DNA of 64,000 bases from Histoplasma ohiense. Lineage: Eukaryota > Ascomycota > Eurotiomycetes > Onygenales > Ajellomycetaceae. The notes under the pieces were generated by a model. That model saw only the letters and a program-made list of their open reading frames with translations. It did not search any database and had not been told where the DNA came from. The stretch lies in NCBI GenBank assembly GCA_017607445.1, contig JAEVHH010000002.1, positions 2,099,501-2,163,500 of the forward strand. The letters are read 5' to 3'. The number at the start of each line of letters is the position of its first letter. The stretch's first letter is position 1. The position numbers were made by a program, and so were the translations under genes. Shown in pieces: positions 33,401 through 44,700 of this stretch.

Positions 33401-35665
33401 AATAACCTCATGGTTTCGAACTTGATGTAATACCTGGCCATCGCGTCTCCAAATTCTGTCGATCTCAAAGGTTCCTCCGAAGTGATCAGTGAACATTCTT
33501 GCAGCCGCTTGATATTCTCCTCGCATATTTCCTTCAGCATCTCCTCTTCGTCTGACCTATTTGCGCCCTCTTTCAACTTATAGTGAGCAGGGTTCTTCCG
33601 GAGACGAATGAAGAAAAACGTCCCTGCAAGCCATCTCGTAGCAGACTCTACATCCGTAACTGTTCCAAGGCCAATTTCCGAATTCAGATGATCGATCAGC
33701 TTTAGATGTAAGCAGCTTTCTAGAGGCTCCGTTCCAGCAACAAGCTTCTCATAGTAATCTAACCTTTCCTTCCTTGTTAAAATAACAGCAACTGCACTGT
33801 CGTCGAACTGAGGTCTTCCTGCCCGTCCAAGCATCTGCATCATTTCGAGATCCGGATACTCTTTGCAGCAATTATCTTGCCATGAAACTGTGTTTTTTAT
33901 AATCACAAGATAACAGGGAAGGTTTACACCCACTGCCAATGTCGACGTACAGCAAATCACATTGATTTGTCCAGAGAGGAACCCGTTTTCGACAGCATGG
34001 CGGTCACAGGCATCGAGGCCAGCGTGGTGAAATGCCACACCAGCGGAAATGGTTGCTTGGATTTCTCAGAATATCAGTTCAATCACCTCAGAGATATTAA
34101 TTAACAAGGGAAGGAAAATGTACTTTACATACCTCTCAATTCAGGATTTTGAACTGCAACAGGTCTGGTTGGCCCGTTCCATAGGCGATTAGGCGGATTC
34201 GTTGATGTCCATAGCTTGGCCAAGTATTTTGAAGTCGCGATCGCAGAGTTTCGAGTACAACAAAATATCATGGTCGGTTTCTTTTTTGAATGTTTCTCCA
34301 GGACTTCGGGAAGTCTAGAGCCTCAGATCAGTCATTGAAGAAAAAAAAAAAAAAAAAAAAAAAAAACAGGGCAACAAAAACCAAAGGCGATATATCTCCT
34401 TACCTCGCCTCACAGGCTTTATCAAAGGCAAAATCATTGCCGTTGCTATGATAGCCATACACAAACTTCTGCAGTTTCACGGGCCGAAATTCTTCGCCAA
34501 ACCTTTCACGATGAGCAGGTAGATGCTGGTTAGTAGGATCCTTACCTAGCCAAGCCCCGATATCCTCAGAGTTTGGGACAGTGGCACTGAGTGCAACGAA
34601 TCGGACATTGGAGTCGACAGATTTCATTCGTGATACCACAGCTTCCAGTGTGGCTCCCCTAGTTTCCTTCAGAATATGTACTTCATCAATAAGAAACAGC
34701 TTTACGAGTTGCATTAGTTTGATATGGTCCTTCCATTTCCGTGTCATGCTATCCCATTTTTCAGGAGTTGTAATGATGATATTGGCATTTTGTACATTAC
34801 GTAACTGTGCATGGTCCGTATCACCAGTAAGTTCCGAACATTGGAGGTCCAAGGAAGAGAACTTGTGTTGCCAGTCACGGTACCTCTCTGAGCATAGAGA
34901 CTTGGTGGGCGCCTGGTAAACTACCTTGAACCGGCAGTCCTTGAAATTCGTCACAAGACGGCAGATAGCCAGTTCCATAACTGCGGTTTTGCCACTTCCA
35001 GTTGGGGCCGAGAGGACAAAGTTGCTGTCTCCTTGGTAGATGGGACGAAAGCATTTGGACTGTATAGCGTTAAAAACCGGGAAAGGGAAAACCGAACGGA
35101 AGCGATCCGGCAACTCATGCGTAGATACAAGTTGGATCCCTTGTATCATGGGCGGTGCATGATCCAGTTGGATTCCCCTAGCTTTAAGAGGTGAGGGTGA
35201 AAGGCCACGTTGTGTCAATGACCCTTGAGAGGAGGTTGTATTGGAAGAGAAAAGGGGCTGATTAGGTGCTTGGCAATCATTTTGGACATCATCCTGGATG
35301 AAAAGAGGTGGTCTTTTTCGCGCATTTACCGCAAGCGATGGGCTAGAAAAAGGTCCAACATCAATCGAACTAGAGATGCGGTCGCGAATAGGAGTATCCA
35401 TCGCAGTTGCATCTAGACAGTTAGTAAATAATGCAGATGAGCAGACTTCTATCATCGCAGAAATATCTCAAGACAGCGATGAAAGAAAGAGGTCCCTACT
35501 GCGCTGAAAAAATTTCGATCGATTTTGCGGCCGCGCTAGACCTAAGGTGGGGCCATATAAATCAACCGATTCTTCACCCTGCTCATAGGTTTCGGCGCCA
35601 TTCTGACGATGTTCATTCTCATTTTCCAATTGAGCTAATAACTCCCGATCTTCAATAGGTACCAT
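30476..35665 (-). CDS. HFM1: Meiotic DNA helicase HFM1/MER3
   Basis: ZMM-type Ski2/Brr2-family helicase that stabilises recombination intermediates for crossover formation. Ten exons fit: 35665-35500, 35412-34404, 34314-34133, 34055-33364, 33301-32726, 32640-32486, 32414-32317, 32249-32031, 31967-31778, 31709-30476, giving 1506 residues. Motifs: Q-like FNAIQSKCF, Walker A APTGSGKT (~191-198), DEVH, LSATVPN, MIFCCTRNSA, TISAGVAFHHAGL, STLAVGVNLP, QMLGRAGRPQ. A winged helix and Sec63 domain follow (EFSEIRLKAGEKSLY, helix-hairpin-helix with AVRKLANAGI, then AEIGFINEK). The C-terminal tail holds the zinc knuckle CNHRCKDKTKCKHLCC, known from HFM1 proteins. The start at MVPIEDREL is uncertain: a further open frame lies just upstream (35676-36098). 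A poly(A) run on the plus strand lies in the third-listed intron region (34341-34366). Confidence 0.92.
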
Positions 35666-35675
35666 GGTTTAGTCA

Positions 35676-36098
35676 TCATCGTCGCAGAGCATAAGTATTA
35701 AAAAGCAGCACTGAAAGAAGATGGGGAGGGGGAAGTAGGGATTGCAAACCAAAGGCATCCAGCGACAAATCTTGATTCTGACCATCCAAACCCAGCTCTG
35801 GCACAATCGAAATGCCCAGAGGCCGTGTTTCCTGCCGAGGGCGCCTTGACAATAATTGAGAGCTAACCGCAGTAGAAGCAATATCTCTGGTATTGACATT
35901 ATACCTAGGCCTGGTCGACTGAGCCTGTTTCCTCTTCCATCTCGGATTTGGAAGGGGAACAGTAAAGGGTTTGAAAGAGGGACCAGAGGAAGGGGAAGGG
36001 GAAGATATAGACGATGAAGAAGAGGCTGAAGCAGCGGGGCTTTTGAAAGCACTTATAAGACGACGGAAACTTGTAGTGTCTCTCTTCGAGTCATCCAT
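35676..36098 (-). CDS. Possible 5' exon of HFM1 or separate small ORF
   Basis: An open frame of 140 codons from an ATG at 36098 (MDDSKRDTTSFRRLISAFKS), rich in S and P, then TVPLPNPRWKRKQ and RPLGISIVPELGLDG. No domain is recognised. It ends only 10 bp before the HFM1 start used here, on the same strand. A phase-1 splice from after ...SLDAF (donor GTTTGC) to the AG within codon 5 of HFM1 (GAAG/ATCGG) would fuse the two frames as DAF-DRELLAQL, so this may be the real N-terminus. Both ATGs sit in an AAACCATGG context. The alternative is an upstream ORF. Undecided. Confidence 0.4.
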   Translation of the reverse strand: MDDSKRDTTSFRRLISAFKSPAASASSSSSISSPSPSSGPSFKPFTVPLPNPRWKRKQAQSTRPRYNVNTRDIASTAVSSQLLSRRPRQETRPLGISIVPELGLDGQNQDLSLDAFGLQSLLPPPHLLSVLLFNTYALRR

Positions 36099-37424
36099 GG
36101 TTTAGATCAAACCCCTATTTTTCAGGCCACTTGGGAAACGAAGATTGAGCCAATCTAGAGAGCGTAGAAAACGACGCCACATATGAATGTGAACAGTATA
36201 GAAAGAGAGAAAAGCGAGATAGTCGTCTACACCATTAATTCATTTAGGAACCATTGCAAAGAACGGGGGCATCTCAACGTCAATCACAGGAGTCACCCCC
36301 GTCTAGATACAATTAGCATGAAATCTGAAGCGAAAACCTCATTCCACCACAGCATTAATTCTAACCACAATGTACTGGAAATAGGAGGAAATGGTAAATT
36401 GAGACAAATTCCACCATGACATGCCGTTGAATTAAGATCTGAAAAATAAATTGAGGTTCGAATAAAGTGGAAAGGGGACTTACGGTCACGTGACCGATTA
36501 CAGTGTCCACCTTATCAGTGCAAGTATAACTAGCCTGTTAGTATTAGTGCAAGGCTCTGGAGATAGCAAAAAGAAACAAAAGGATAGGAAATACAAAGGT
36601 AAGGCAAGAAAATAGCTAACTTACCTAAATTCTAATACGCCTTAATGATCCCCAATTGAACATTCAATGTGGCCTCCAATGCATAAGTAGTCGCATTTCC
36701 CATTTCAACTTCATTCCCGCTGTGAAAACCAACCACTCACGTAACGAGTGCAGCAATAAAGATGAAAGGAACAGAAATAGAAAGGGATTAAAATAAATAG
36801 AAAGGAGAAAACAGCCTCGCCCAGGAAGAGCAAAGTAGCTCAAATGTTGTTTCTTTACCAGTCACAATAGTTCAAATCAAGAAATGCTCCCCCGCCATCC
36901 CCATCCCAAAATAAATAAAAAACTATGGAAAAAAGAATGGACCAGCGTGTCATCAGAAGGTGTCTGCCATGCGAATTGTTACCCAGTAACATAGAAAGAT
37001 TAAAAAGGTGAGAAATAAATAGAAGAGATTGCAAAACAATCGGGAAACACAAGATGTGCAGTAGATAGTAGTAAGTGGTATAAACGCCCCTTCATCCCAA
37101 TCTTATGAGCAAAAAAGTAAAAATAAAAATAAGATGAAAAAAAAAATAAGCTGAACCACAGGTCGTTTTGCATAGAAATGTGAAATTTAATATAATTTCA
37201 ACGGCGGGATGGGGAAGCCAAAAAAAAAAAAAAAAAAAAAAAGGAACAAGGAAACTCCCGATTATCTCTCGCAGCATACATTGTTCCTTTCCTTATTTTC
37301 GCTCTCTTCTATCCAATTCTGCCCACGTGACCACTTCCAAACTGCTTCGGGGAAAGAGAGTTCTCCCCCTCCCTTACTTACCATCTCGCTTGCGCCCAGG
37401 GCTGAGGAAGGAGTGGAAAATATT
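36099..37424. other. Intergenic, upstream of HFM1
   Basis: About 1.3 kb with A-rich stretches (for example 37220-37242) and no supported gene. A perfect 12-bp palindrome GGTCACGTGACC lies near 36483-36494, a few hundred bases upstream of the HFM1 starts. Confidence 0.6.
36483..36494. promoter_or_regulatory. Palindromic CACGTG site GGTCACGTGACC
   Basis: Exact palindrome with an E-box core, about 385 bp upstream of the 36098 ATG. It could bind a bHLH factor; function is inferred only from the motif. Confidence 0.45.
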
Positions 37425-39217
37425 TCAACCGCTTCCCCTCTGTGCAAAATATGATCCCTTCAACCTGGTCTGGCCCGGCGAGCCAGGTCTGGATGTTGTT
37501 AGCGCTGCTGACTCAGACAAACTTGGCGTGGTGGGCAGTTTTATAGAGAAGTCGTTGGGTGGGGTGAGGTGGGAGTTGTCGGCGTTATGGTAGAGGTTCT
37601 TGTCATCTACGTCTGTTGATGATGAGGTGCTGGCCATGTTATTGTTATTATCATTTTCCATGCCCAGGCCGCTGAGCTTTTCAAAGTTGTTGATGCGGAT
37701 TGGTGGGGGCCGGTTGCTGTGTTTTTGGTGCTGCATATTTGGATGAGATAGTTGAGTGTAGACATATGTGCCCGCCAGGACGAGGATGGTGCCGACGATG
37801 AACTGTTTTTCATTTTTCGGTTTTGCTGTTAGTATGTATTTTCACGAGAAGGGTGGGGCAAACAGATAGCAAGGGATATGGAGCTACCCACATTCCCACT
37901 CATCCTAAAATCAAAAGCCCATATCGCCCCGACAGAACTTAGTACAATACTAATCCCTGACGCCGAATTCCGCAAGCCATGTTCTCCGCGCGAAATGCAA
38001 TACGATGTCGCAATTCCGCCCACGGCCTGCAGTGCTATAACGAGCCACACAACCCAATTGTAGCCATCAAAGAACCCAGCGCGCGCCACCTTCTCGCCAT
38101 CTAGGAACACCACGCCGATAAACAAAGAGGGGAATATCGAATAGACCGCTAGTTGGACGTTGCGTATCGATACAGACGTGGTAGACGTGGCACTATCCTT
38201 CAGTACTTTTTCGAAGGACACTCCTGCTAAACCAGACGCAATGCAAGCGCCAATGGCAGCCAACAGCCCGATGTTTCCATTCATGCGCGGGTGTCCTAGC
38301 ATCAGATCCTCCTCGATTCCTTCGTAAGTGGCGGAGCGTTTGTGAAGGTTCTGACGCAAGTTCCGGCCAGTGGAGGCACCCAGATTCTGCCAGTCTTCCA
38401 GCGAGCGTGGAAAATGCACGTGCGCGCGGTGGTCGTCGATGTCATTGGGATCCGTGTGTGGTAGCTGGATGATAAATACGCCTGCGATCAGTAGGAATAG
38501 TGTTGTCCACTTTCCAACAGATAAACTCCGTCTGAGAAACATGGCGCCGAAGACTGCTGCTGTGGCTATTTTCAATTGGTATGTAACCTGGAAGGTGGCG
38601 GCTTCGAGGTTGGAGAGCCCGATATACACCAGGGAGTTTGATAAAGTATACAGTCCTGCCGGAACAACTAGTTTCCAGCTATCGCCAGTGAAAACCGCAG
38701 CGGAGAGATTGGTGAAGAGTGAGGTTGCAGGCATGGAAGGAGGCACAGCTTTGGACATTTCATAGAGCGCAAGGGTGAGACAGATTGCTAATTTTATGAC
38801 TTCATTGAGGAAGACGGCGGTTGAGGTGAGGTAACGTCGACCGCCAACGACGGGCATGACTCTGGAGTAGTGAAGGAGCTGGATATGCGCAGGACGGTTA
38901 GCTCAGTCAATTCCATCTTGTTGTGTGGTATGTAGGTCCTGTAAGATATTGGTGGGGGGAGCTGGAGGGGCTAAGAGCAAAGGGCACAAAAGAATTCCAT
39001 ACTAATGTGAAAATCGTATATTGAATCGTTAACTGCAGGTCAGAAGAGAGTGCATGAGTTAGCAATGAACGAAATAACGATACTAATAATACTAATAACA
39101 CCACTATGCAGACGCAATGAAGGTGGGGGGAAAGCTTTGTTCCCGTACCAAGAGCAAGGAAATCTGCCTCCCTGGAATGCCCATCCAGGCAGCGGGCGCC
39201 CTTGAATCCCTTCTCAT
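37425..39217 (-). CDS. UDP-sugar transporter, SLC35A family
   Basis: Golgi/ER nucleotide-sugar transporter of the UDP-galactose / UDP-GlcNAc / CMP-sialate group. Four exons (39217-39149, 39032-39003, 38878-37892, 37802-37425) give 487 residues. The 30-nt second exon (LTIQYTIFTL) was recovered because exon 3 begins mid-helix with LLHYSRVMPVVGGRRYL; GIPGRQISLLL in exon 1 is the usual start of helix 1. Signature features: STAVFLNEVIKL, NSLVYIGLSNLEAATFQVTY with the QLKI motif, FGAMFLRRSLSVGKW, ASGLAGVSFEKVLK, SIRNVQLAVYSI, ISIVLSSVGAIWAFDF. About ten membrane helices are expected. A long hydrophilic C-tail (about 120 residues, N- and S-rich) follows the last helix. Sugar specificity cannot be read. 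Confidence 0.9.
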
Positions 39218-40098
39218 TGTGACGCGTATACGTAGGAAAATGGAACAGCCGAGATACGGTGTGAGGAAACCCTCTCGTAAAGAAGTATATTTATTTCTCA
39301 AGTTCCGGATTCGCGATACGAGGGCGGGAGTATGGTCACGGAGTGAGACTGAGGAAGGATTTGAATCGGGCAGAATTGAGGGTGAAAGTCAAGAGGCTGG
39401 AGGTTGTTGTCGATGGCAATATAAAATCTCGCTCGGAGAAGAAAAATCCAGGAACTGAGCTGTTCAGCCGCCGACTAGCAGAAAAAGCAAAGAAACCAGG
39501 TCGCGAGCCCAGGATATTACCTAGTGCGATCTGTAACCCGTTTGGGGCATCGCCAGGCACAGGGCTGGGCTTTCAACAGGCGGCCACTTTCTTTGTTCGA
39601 GAAAATCCAGAGGCAAGTTTCATGAATAATAATAGCTGAAGCAGAAAATAGAATAGCAGGAAGTGGTAGAAGGGCGGACAGTATGTACATGTACAGTACA
39701 GTGCATATAAAACCGGCAGCGGGCTCAGCGCAATCACAAGGGTGTGGAGAGAAAGTGTCACACGATCCGCCGGTGCAGAAAGCGGACATGGGCAGAAATG
39801 AACTACAGTACAACGATGAGGCAGAGAAATAGCGACGACGATGAGATAGACACCCACTGCGTCCACCTATTCCTCCACGCACTTTTCTGTGCACCTCCTC
39901 GACTCACATTACTCCTAGTAGTAACCGTCAACAGGCGATTAATCAAGTGGCTGGTGGTTCTTCCTCGACTCTTGGACCGATAAGCCAACCGCCAGCCAAA
40001 CCGCCATCCCAGATCACTGACATGATATTCCAGCAACTTCATGACCGTCTGTTCCCAAGTCCCCAGCCATGGTGCCCAACATGCACGACGCAACAGCG

Positions 40099-40147
40099 CC
40101 AACAGCCAACAGCCAACAGCCAACAGCCAACAGTGAACAGTGAACAG
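40099..40147. repeat. Minisatellite, 7-bp CCAACAG / TGAACAG units
   Basis: Five CCAACAG units followed by two TGAACAG variants, seven tandem units in all. Confidence 0.85.
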
Positions 40148-40388
40148 CAAACAAGCCATCCCGTGTCCGGACCGTGGGGCTGTTTGTAAGTGCGGTGGGC
40201 CTCCCGCTAAGCACAATCTTGAAACCCCGTAAGCTCCTTGTCGTTCACTACCACTCACGCAAAGGCTTATAATTTCTCTGCCAAACTCTGCTTTTAGGCC
40301 TCCTGACCGCCGCTTCTACTGAAGATTGGGTGTGAACGGATGAAAAAACGATAGACGGAACAGCTCGCGTAACAGTTAACTGATATAT

Positions 40389-40389
<1 letters not shown>

Positions 40390-40441
<52 letters not shown>

Positions 40442-40442
40442 C
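40390..40442. repeat. (AC)n microsatellite, about 26 units
   Basis: An uninterrupted AC dinucleotide run, followed shortly by poly(T). Likely length-polymorphic. Confidence 0.95.
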
Positions 40443-41782
40443 GTTCCTAGCCAGCCCTTTTTTTTTTTTCTTTACTTTACTTTTCTTTTCTTTTTTTTCA
40501 TCTTCTTCTATTATTCCCTTATTACAACGATATTGCACTACACAGGTAATTTGCTTTGAGCTAGTTATGATAAACTTATATAGTATGCGTACGATAGGGA
40601 TAGCTAGGAACTTGGTTCACCGCCATTGATCAACCAAACAAAGCTTAATGATCCTTTCCTACCAAACAAAACAAATATGTGAGTAATTGGTTTAACTAAT
40701 TCCCTTGGGCTGGGATGAAAATCTAGAAAATACTAGTATCTTTCGAAGGCAGGGGGGACAAAACATTATACAACGACGAAAATGAATCTCAACTGAGCGG
40801 ACAATTCCCAGAGATTTTTTTTTTTTTTTTTTTTTTCCCCAAGAGAGAGATAGAGAGAGAGATGAGAGAAAGAAGCAGCAGATACAAAATATCTTTCGAG
40901 GAAGAACAAGGAGGGACGCACAGGAATCGGATTGCAGAACGGGGGAAACAATTGTATTACATCTATCTATATTATATATATATATATATATCTCAGAAAT
41001 TCCTGTCCTTCAGATGGACATGGGATATAAAAGTGCAAAAGGCTAAAGAAGTGAAAAGGAATGAGCATGAAAAGGATGTACTGTACCTCGCTCCCTTTCA
41101 TTATTACAACATTGTAAGGTAAATAGTTATAAAAAGAAGGTGGGTAATGTCAAGGAGTAGCATGATGGGGGTCGTAAGGGGTGTAATTATATATATATGT
41201 ATGTTTTGTGAGCTGAAAGGAAAAGAAAAAAAAAAAAATAAAAATAAAAAAAAAAAGGGGGGGGTCGGGGGAGGATTCAGAAGATTGTAAAGAAAAAGGA
41301 AAGAGTGAGAGACAGCGTGACCGTTGCAAAATGAAACAATATGTATGCAGGAGTGGTTTTGAAGGAAAAGATATATAATAAAATGAAAGGAAGGAGGAAA
41401 AGGCAAAAAAAAGAGTCGAGACTGGACGGACGGACGAACTCGATGTTTTTGCTTACAACTATTTTCTGCAACACAATCGAACTCGAATATACCAAATAAA
41501 ATCCACCCTTCTCCAACCAATGAAAGAAAGAACGAAAAAAACATTGAAAGGAAAGAGCAAACCCCCGGACAGATATGTATTTGAAAAATGTGAATGAAGC
41601 CAACAACGAAGATGTCCCCGTAATACAAGTAGTAGGGTTTCTCTCCCCGAAACCGAAAAAAAGTCATTGAAAACCCCAACAAAAATAAACCTATAAAAAG
41701 GTCGGCGTTGTCCGGTACAACCCAGCCCTGTGAGAGAAGGAGGGATGGTAGGAAGACAGGTATAATAACGCGCATATATCAA

Positions 41783-44700
41783 TCAATGCACAACCGCCAA
41801 CCCAGGCGTCTCCGCATTCCACCCCAGCGCCCAGATGGGCAATTCGGTGTCATTCACCACGGGACTGGCGCTCTTGTCACCCTCCTCCCCATCCCCAAAC
41901 ACCATCGCGCTACTACTGTCCGTCCTAGTTCGCGAATGCCGCTTAGTCTCCTCGACCGGGAGCACCACGTCGATCGCCAGAGTGGCCTTGGCCTCGGTGG
42001 TATCGGCGGTGATGGATGGGAATGGTGGAGGAGCGGATAACAGTGGTGATGGCGGTGAGGGTGAATGGAGTGAAGAAAACGGTGATGGTGGTGACGACAA
42101 TGACAATGCCAATGGCGATGATGTTGGCGGGTATGAGGATAGAGGCTGTGGATGCATCAGCATGGGATGATGCGGGTGAAGTGGATTTCCCCTGCTGCTG
42201 CTGCGGCTGCCACCATTGGGATTAGCAATTTCTTGAGGATGTTGAGCTTGTCGTTGTTGTTTCTGCTGCTGGTTATACTGTCTCTGTGTTGGTGAGCTTG
42301 GTGCGACCCAGCTAGTTGAGGGGGAGGGAAACGTGTCTGAGTGGACGAGGCTAACGCGCGGTGAGGGGTCGGAGTGATGGTCACCACCGCTGTCCGAGAC
42401 CGACAGGGCATGGTGGGAGCGGGAGCTGTCGCTGCCGGCGGAGGACGTGCCGTCTGGGTGTTTGGTGTGGGGAGGCGCGAAGTCCGGGCTTAATGCTAGG
42501 AATGATGTGTCACCAATGCTCTCGCCCCCATATTGGCTGGAGGGAGGGCGGTTGGTAGATGGAGATGGGGATTTTCGGAATGCGTGAGTAGTGGTGGTGG
42601 TGTTCGAGCTTGAGGATGTAGTCGAGGTTGTGTGTTTTGGCATTGTGTGTGCGATAGAAGCTGCGGTGTTAGGCAGGTCAATGAGTGGGAAATTAGGAGG
42701 CATGTTCCCGCCGCGCTGTCTTATGACTTCAAGGAGTTGTTCTTCTTGTCTAGTCACAGCAATGACACGACTGCGACGGTTGATGGATTTTATACTATTC
42801 GGGGGGCGAGAGACTGGTAATTGAAAATCGAATGGCGAAGAGTTGAGGTTGGCTGTGGTCGAGGCGGATGTGAAGGGGCGGGCCGCAGGCGCACTGTCTG
42901 GCTCCGAGATGGTGTGGATTCCATTCGAAGGGCGGTAACTAGGGTGTCTGACGTTCGAGGAAGATGAGCGGTCACGCGAAATTCGTGGAGGGGGAAGGCT
43001 TGTGTTTCGGACTCTGGGCACGGAGGAACTGCGAGGGGCGGAAACGGCTTTTGCGATGAAAATTTCGGACGCGCCTTCGTCGATCGTGCCAATGCTATCA
43101 CGAATAACGTGCCGTTGGAACGGCTTTTGTGCCTCTACTTCTTCCTCGTCAGCTTCATCTTCTGAGGACGAAAGACAAAGCACACTAGACTCGTTAAGGT
43201 CTGATTTGTTTAAAGTAAGCTTGCTGCTCTTTCTGGACAATCTACCGAGGGCGGTAGTCGGTGATCCTACACTAGGTGGAGTGGCGCTGGTGCTGCTAAG
43301 GTCCCAGTCATTAAAAAAGGAGTTGAATCGGCTGGCTCCAGGAGTGAACAAGGGGCTAGTGTCACGGAGTTCGGGTGTGGCTTTCTTCGCTTGTTCGGGC
43401 GCCGGAGACAGTATCAGCGTTCGGCTTGAGGCTCTTGAAGTCCCACTCATGCCATTTGAATGCATGCTAACTCGATTACTGCTGCCACGGGAATAGGCAG
43501 ACTCACGATACGTGGACTGCTGTACAGAATGAAAATCCTGGACGCTATAGTCGATGCGCTCGTTGCCTTCAGCATTGTCGTCATCACTACTACTAACCTG
43601 ACCCTCTGGCCCATCGAACCACTCGACAGCGGGTTTCCTTTGTTGGTTTGTGCGCTTCTCGTGGAATGGGAATTGGTAATGCTGCGACTGTAACTCCTCT
43701 TGTCGCTGTTGTTTTAATTGCAGTTGCTGCTGTACTTGCCGTTGCGCCTCCTCCCGTTGGTTTTGCGCTTCCGTCTTGCGCTGTTGATATGGGTCTGGCT
43801 CTTCCTTTCTCTTCTTCTGTTCCTCCCGGCGTTGTTTTTCACGGTTCTGGCGTTGAAAATACTGCTCCTTTTCTTGTTGCACCTGTTCCTGCTTCTTCTG
43901 CTGCTGTTCTCGTTCAAGTTGTTCCCGTTGCTTGCGTTCTCGGTCCTTTCGCTCCTGTTTCTGGCGTTGGCGAAGTTTCTCTTCTTCCTGTTGAATCTGC
44001 CTCTGTTGCTCCTCCTCGCGCCGTTTCCTCTCTCGTCTCCCAAGTTGGAAAAAGTGTTCTTTCTCCTTTTTCACGGCGGGTTGCTGGGACGGAATATGAG
44101 AGATGCGCGGGGTCGGAGGTTCTGATGGCTGTGGCTGTTGTTGCCCTTCATATAAACTGTGGGACTGATGCTCTGCTGGGGAATCTGGTGACGGCGAAGA
44201 ATTTTGGCGTCCCTGCTGACGTAGCTGATGTTCATACTGCTTGCGAAGAGCCGACAATTTTTTGTTACTAGGTGACTTAGTCAACTTATTCACTGTTTGA
44301 TGTATGCTGCCAAGTTTCCGCTGCTGGGCACCGAACGATGAGGCATCTGACAATAGAGAAACGGGTGATGGTGACATTGTCATCCGATTGGGGGATAATA
44401 GCGGCACGTCACGGTGGACGGAAGGATCGCTAGGTTTAGGAAAAAGCTTCGACAGATCAATCATAGGGGGGCGAGGCTTGGGTTTTGACAGTGGCAACGA
44501 AGCCGAATCCACCTCCTCCTGCTGGTCTTGCAAGTATCCCTGCAAGTGATCAGAGGAGTTTGCCAAAGTAGACTCGGTCGGCGAATTGGGAGAATAGGTC
44601 TTGCTTCGAAGCGCCAAATCCCTGGACGAAAATGGTTCCGCTGTTTGTTTCTGTGTGGTCTTGAGGGTCTGTGTCGGCGTTTGGGTCTCCGCCTGCACCT

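Larger units (their letters stand above)
39218..41782. other. Repeat-rich intergenic region
   Basis: About 2.6 kb between the transporter's 5' end and the 3' end of the Q/E-rich gene. It contains a 7-bp minisatellite (40099-40147), a (CA)n microsatellite (40390-40442), poly(T) at about 40817-40836, (AT)n near 40973-40991 and purine-rich stretches. Open frames within reflect low-complexity sequence. No gene is supported. Confidence 0.6.

Noticed and set aside
40390..40442. Tandem repeat considered as a CRISPR-like array or telomeric seed.
   Set aside because: Pure dinucleotide run without spacers; an ordinary microsatellite in a eukaryotic genome.
41104..41775. 223-codon minus-strand frame rich in F, S and L.
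   Set aside because: It is read from purine-rich low-complexity sequence downstream of the Q/E-rich gene; the composition explains the open frame.
43714..44125. Overlapping frames on both strands rich in L or N/R.
   Set aside because: They are shadows of the Q/E-rich helix repeat in the 1145-codon protein.
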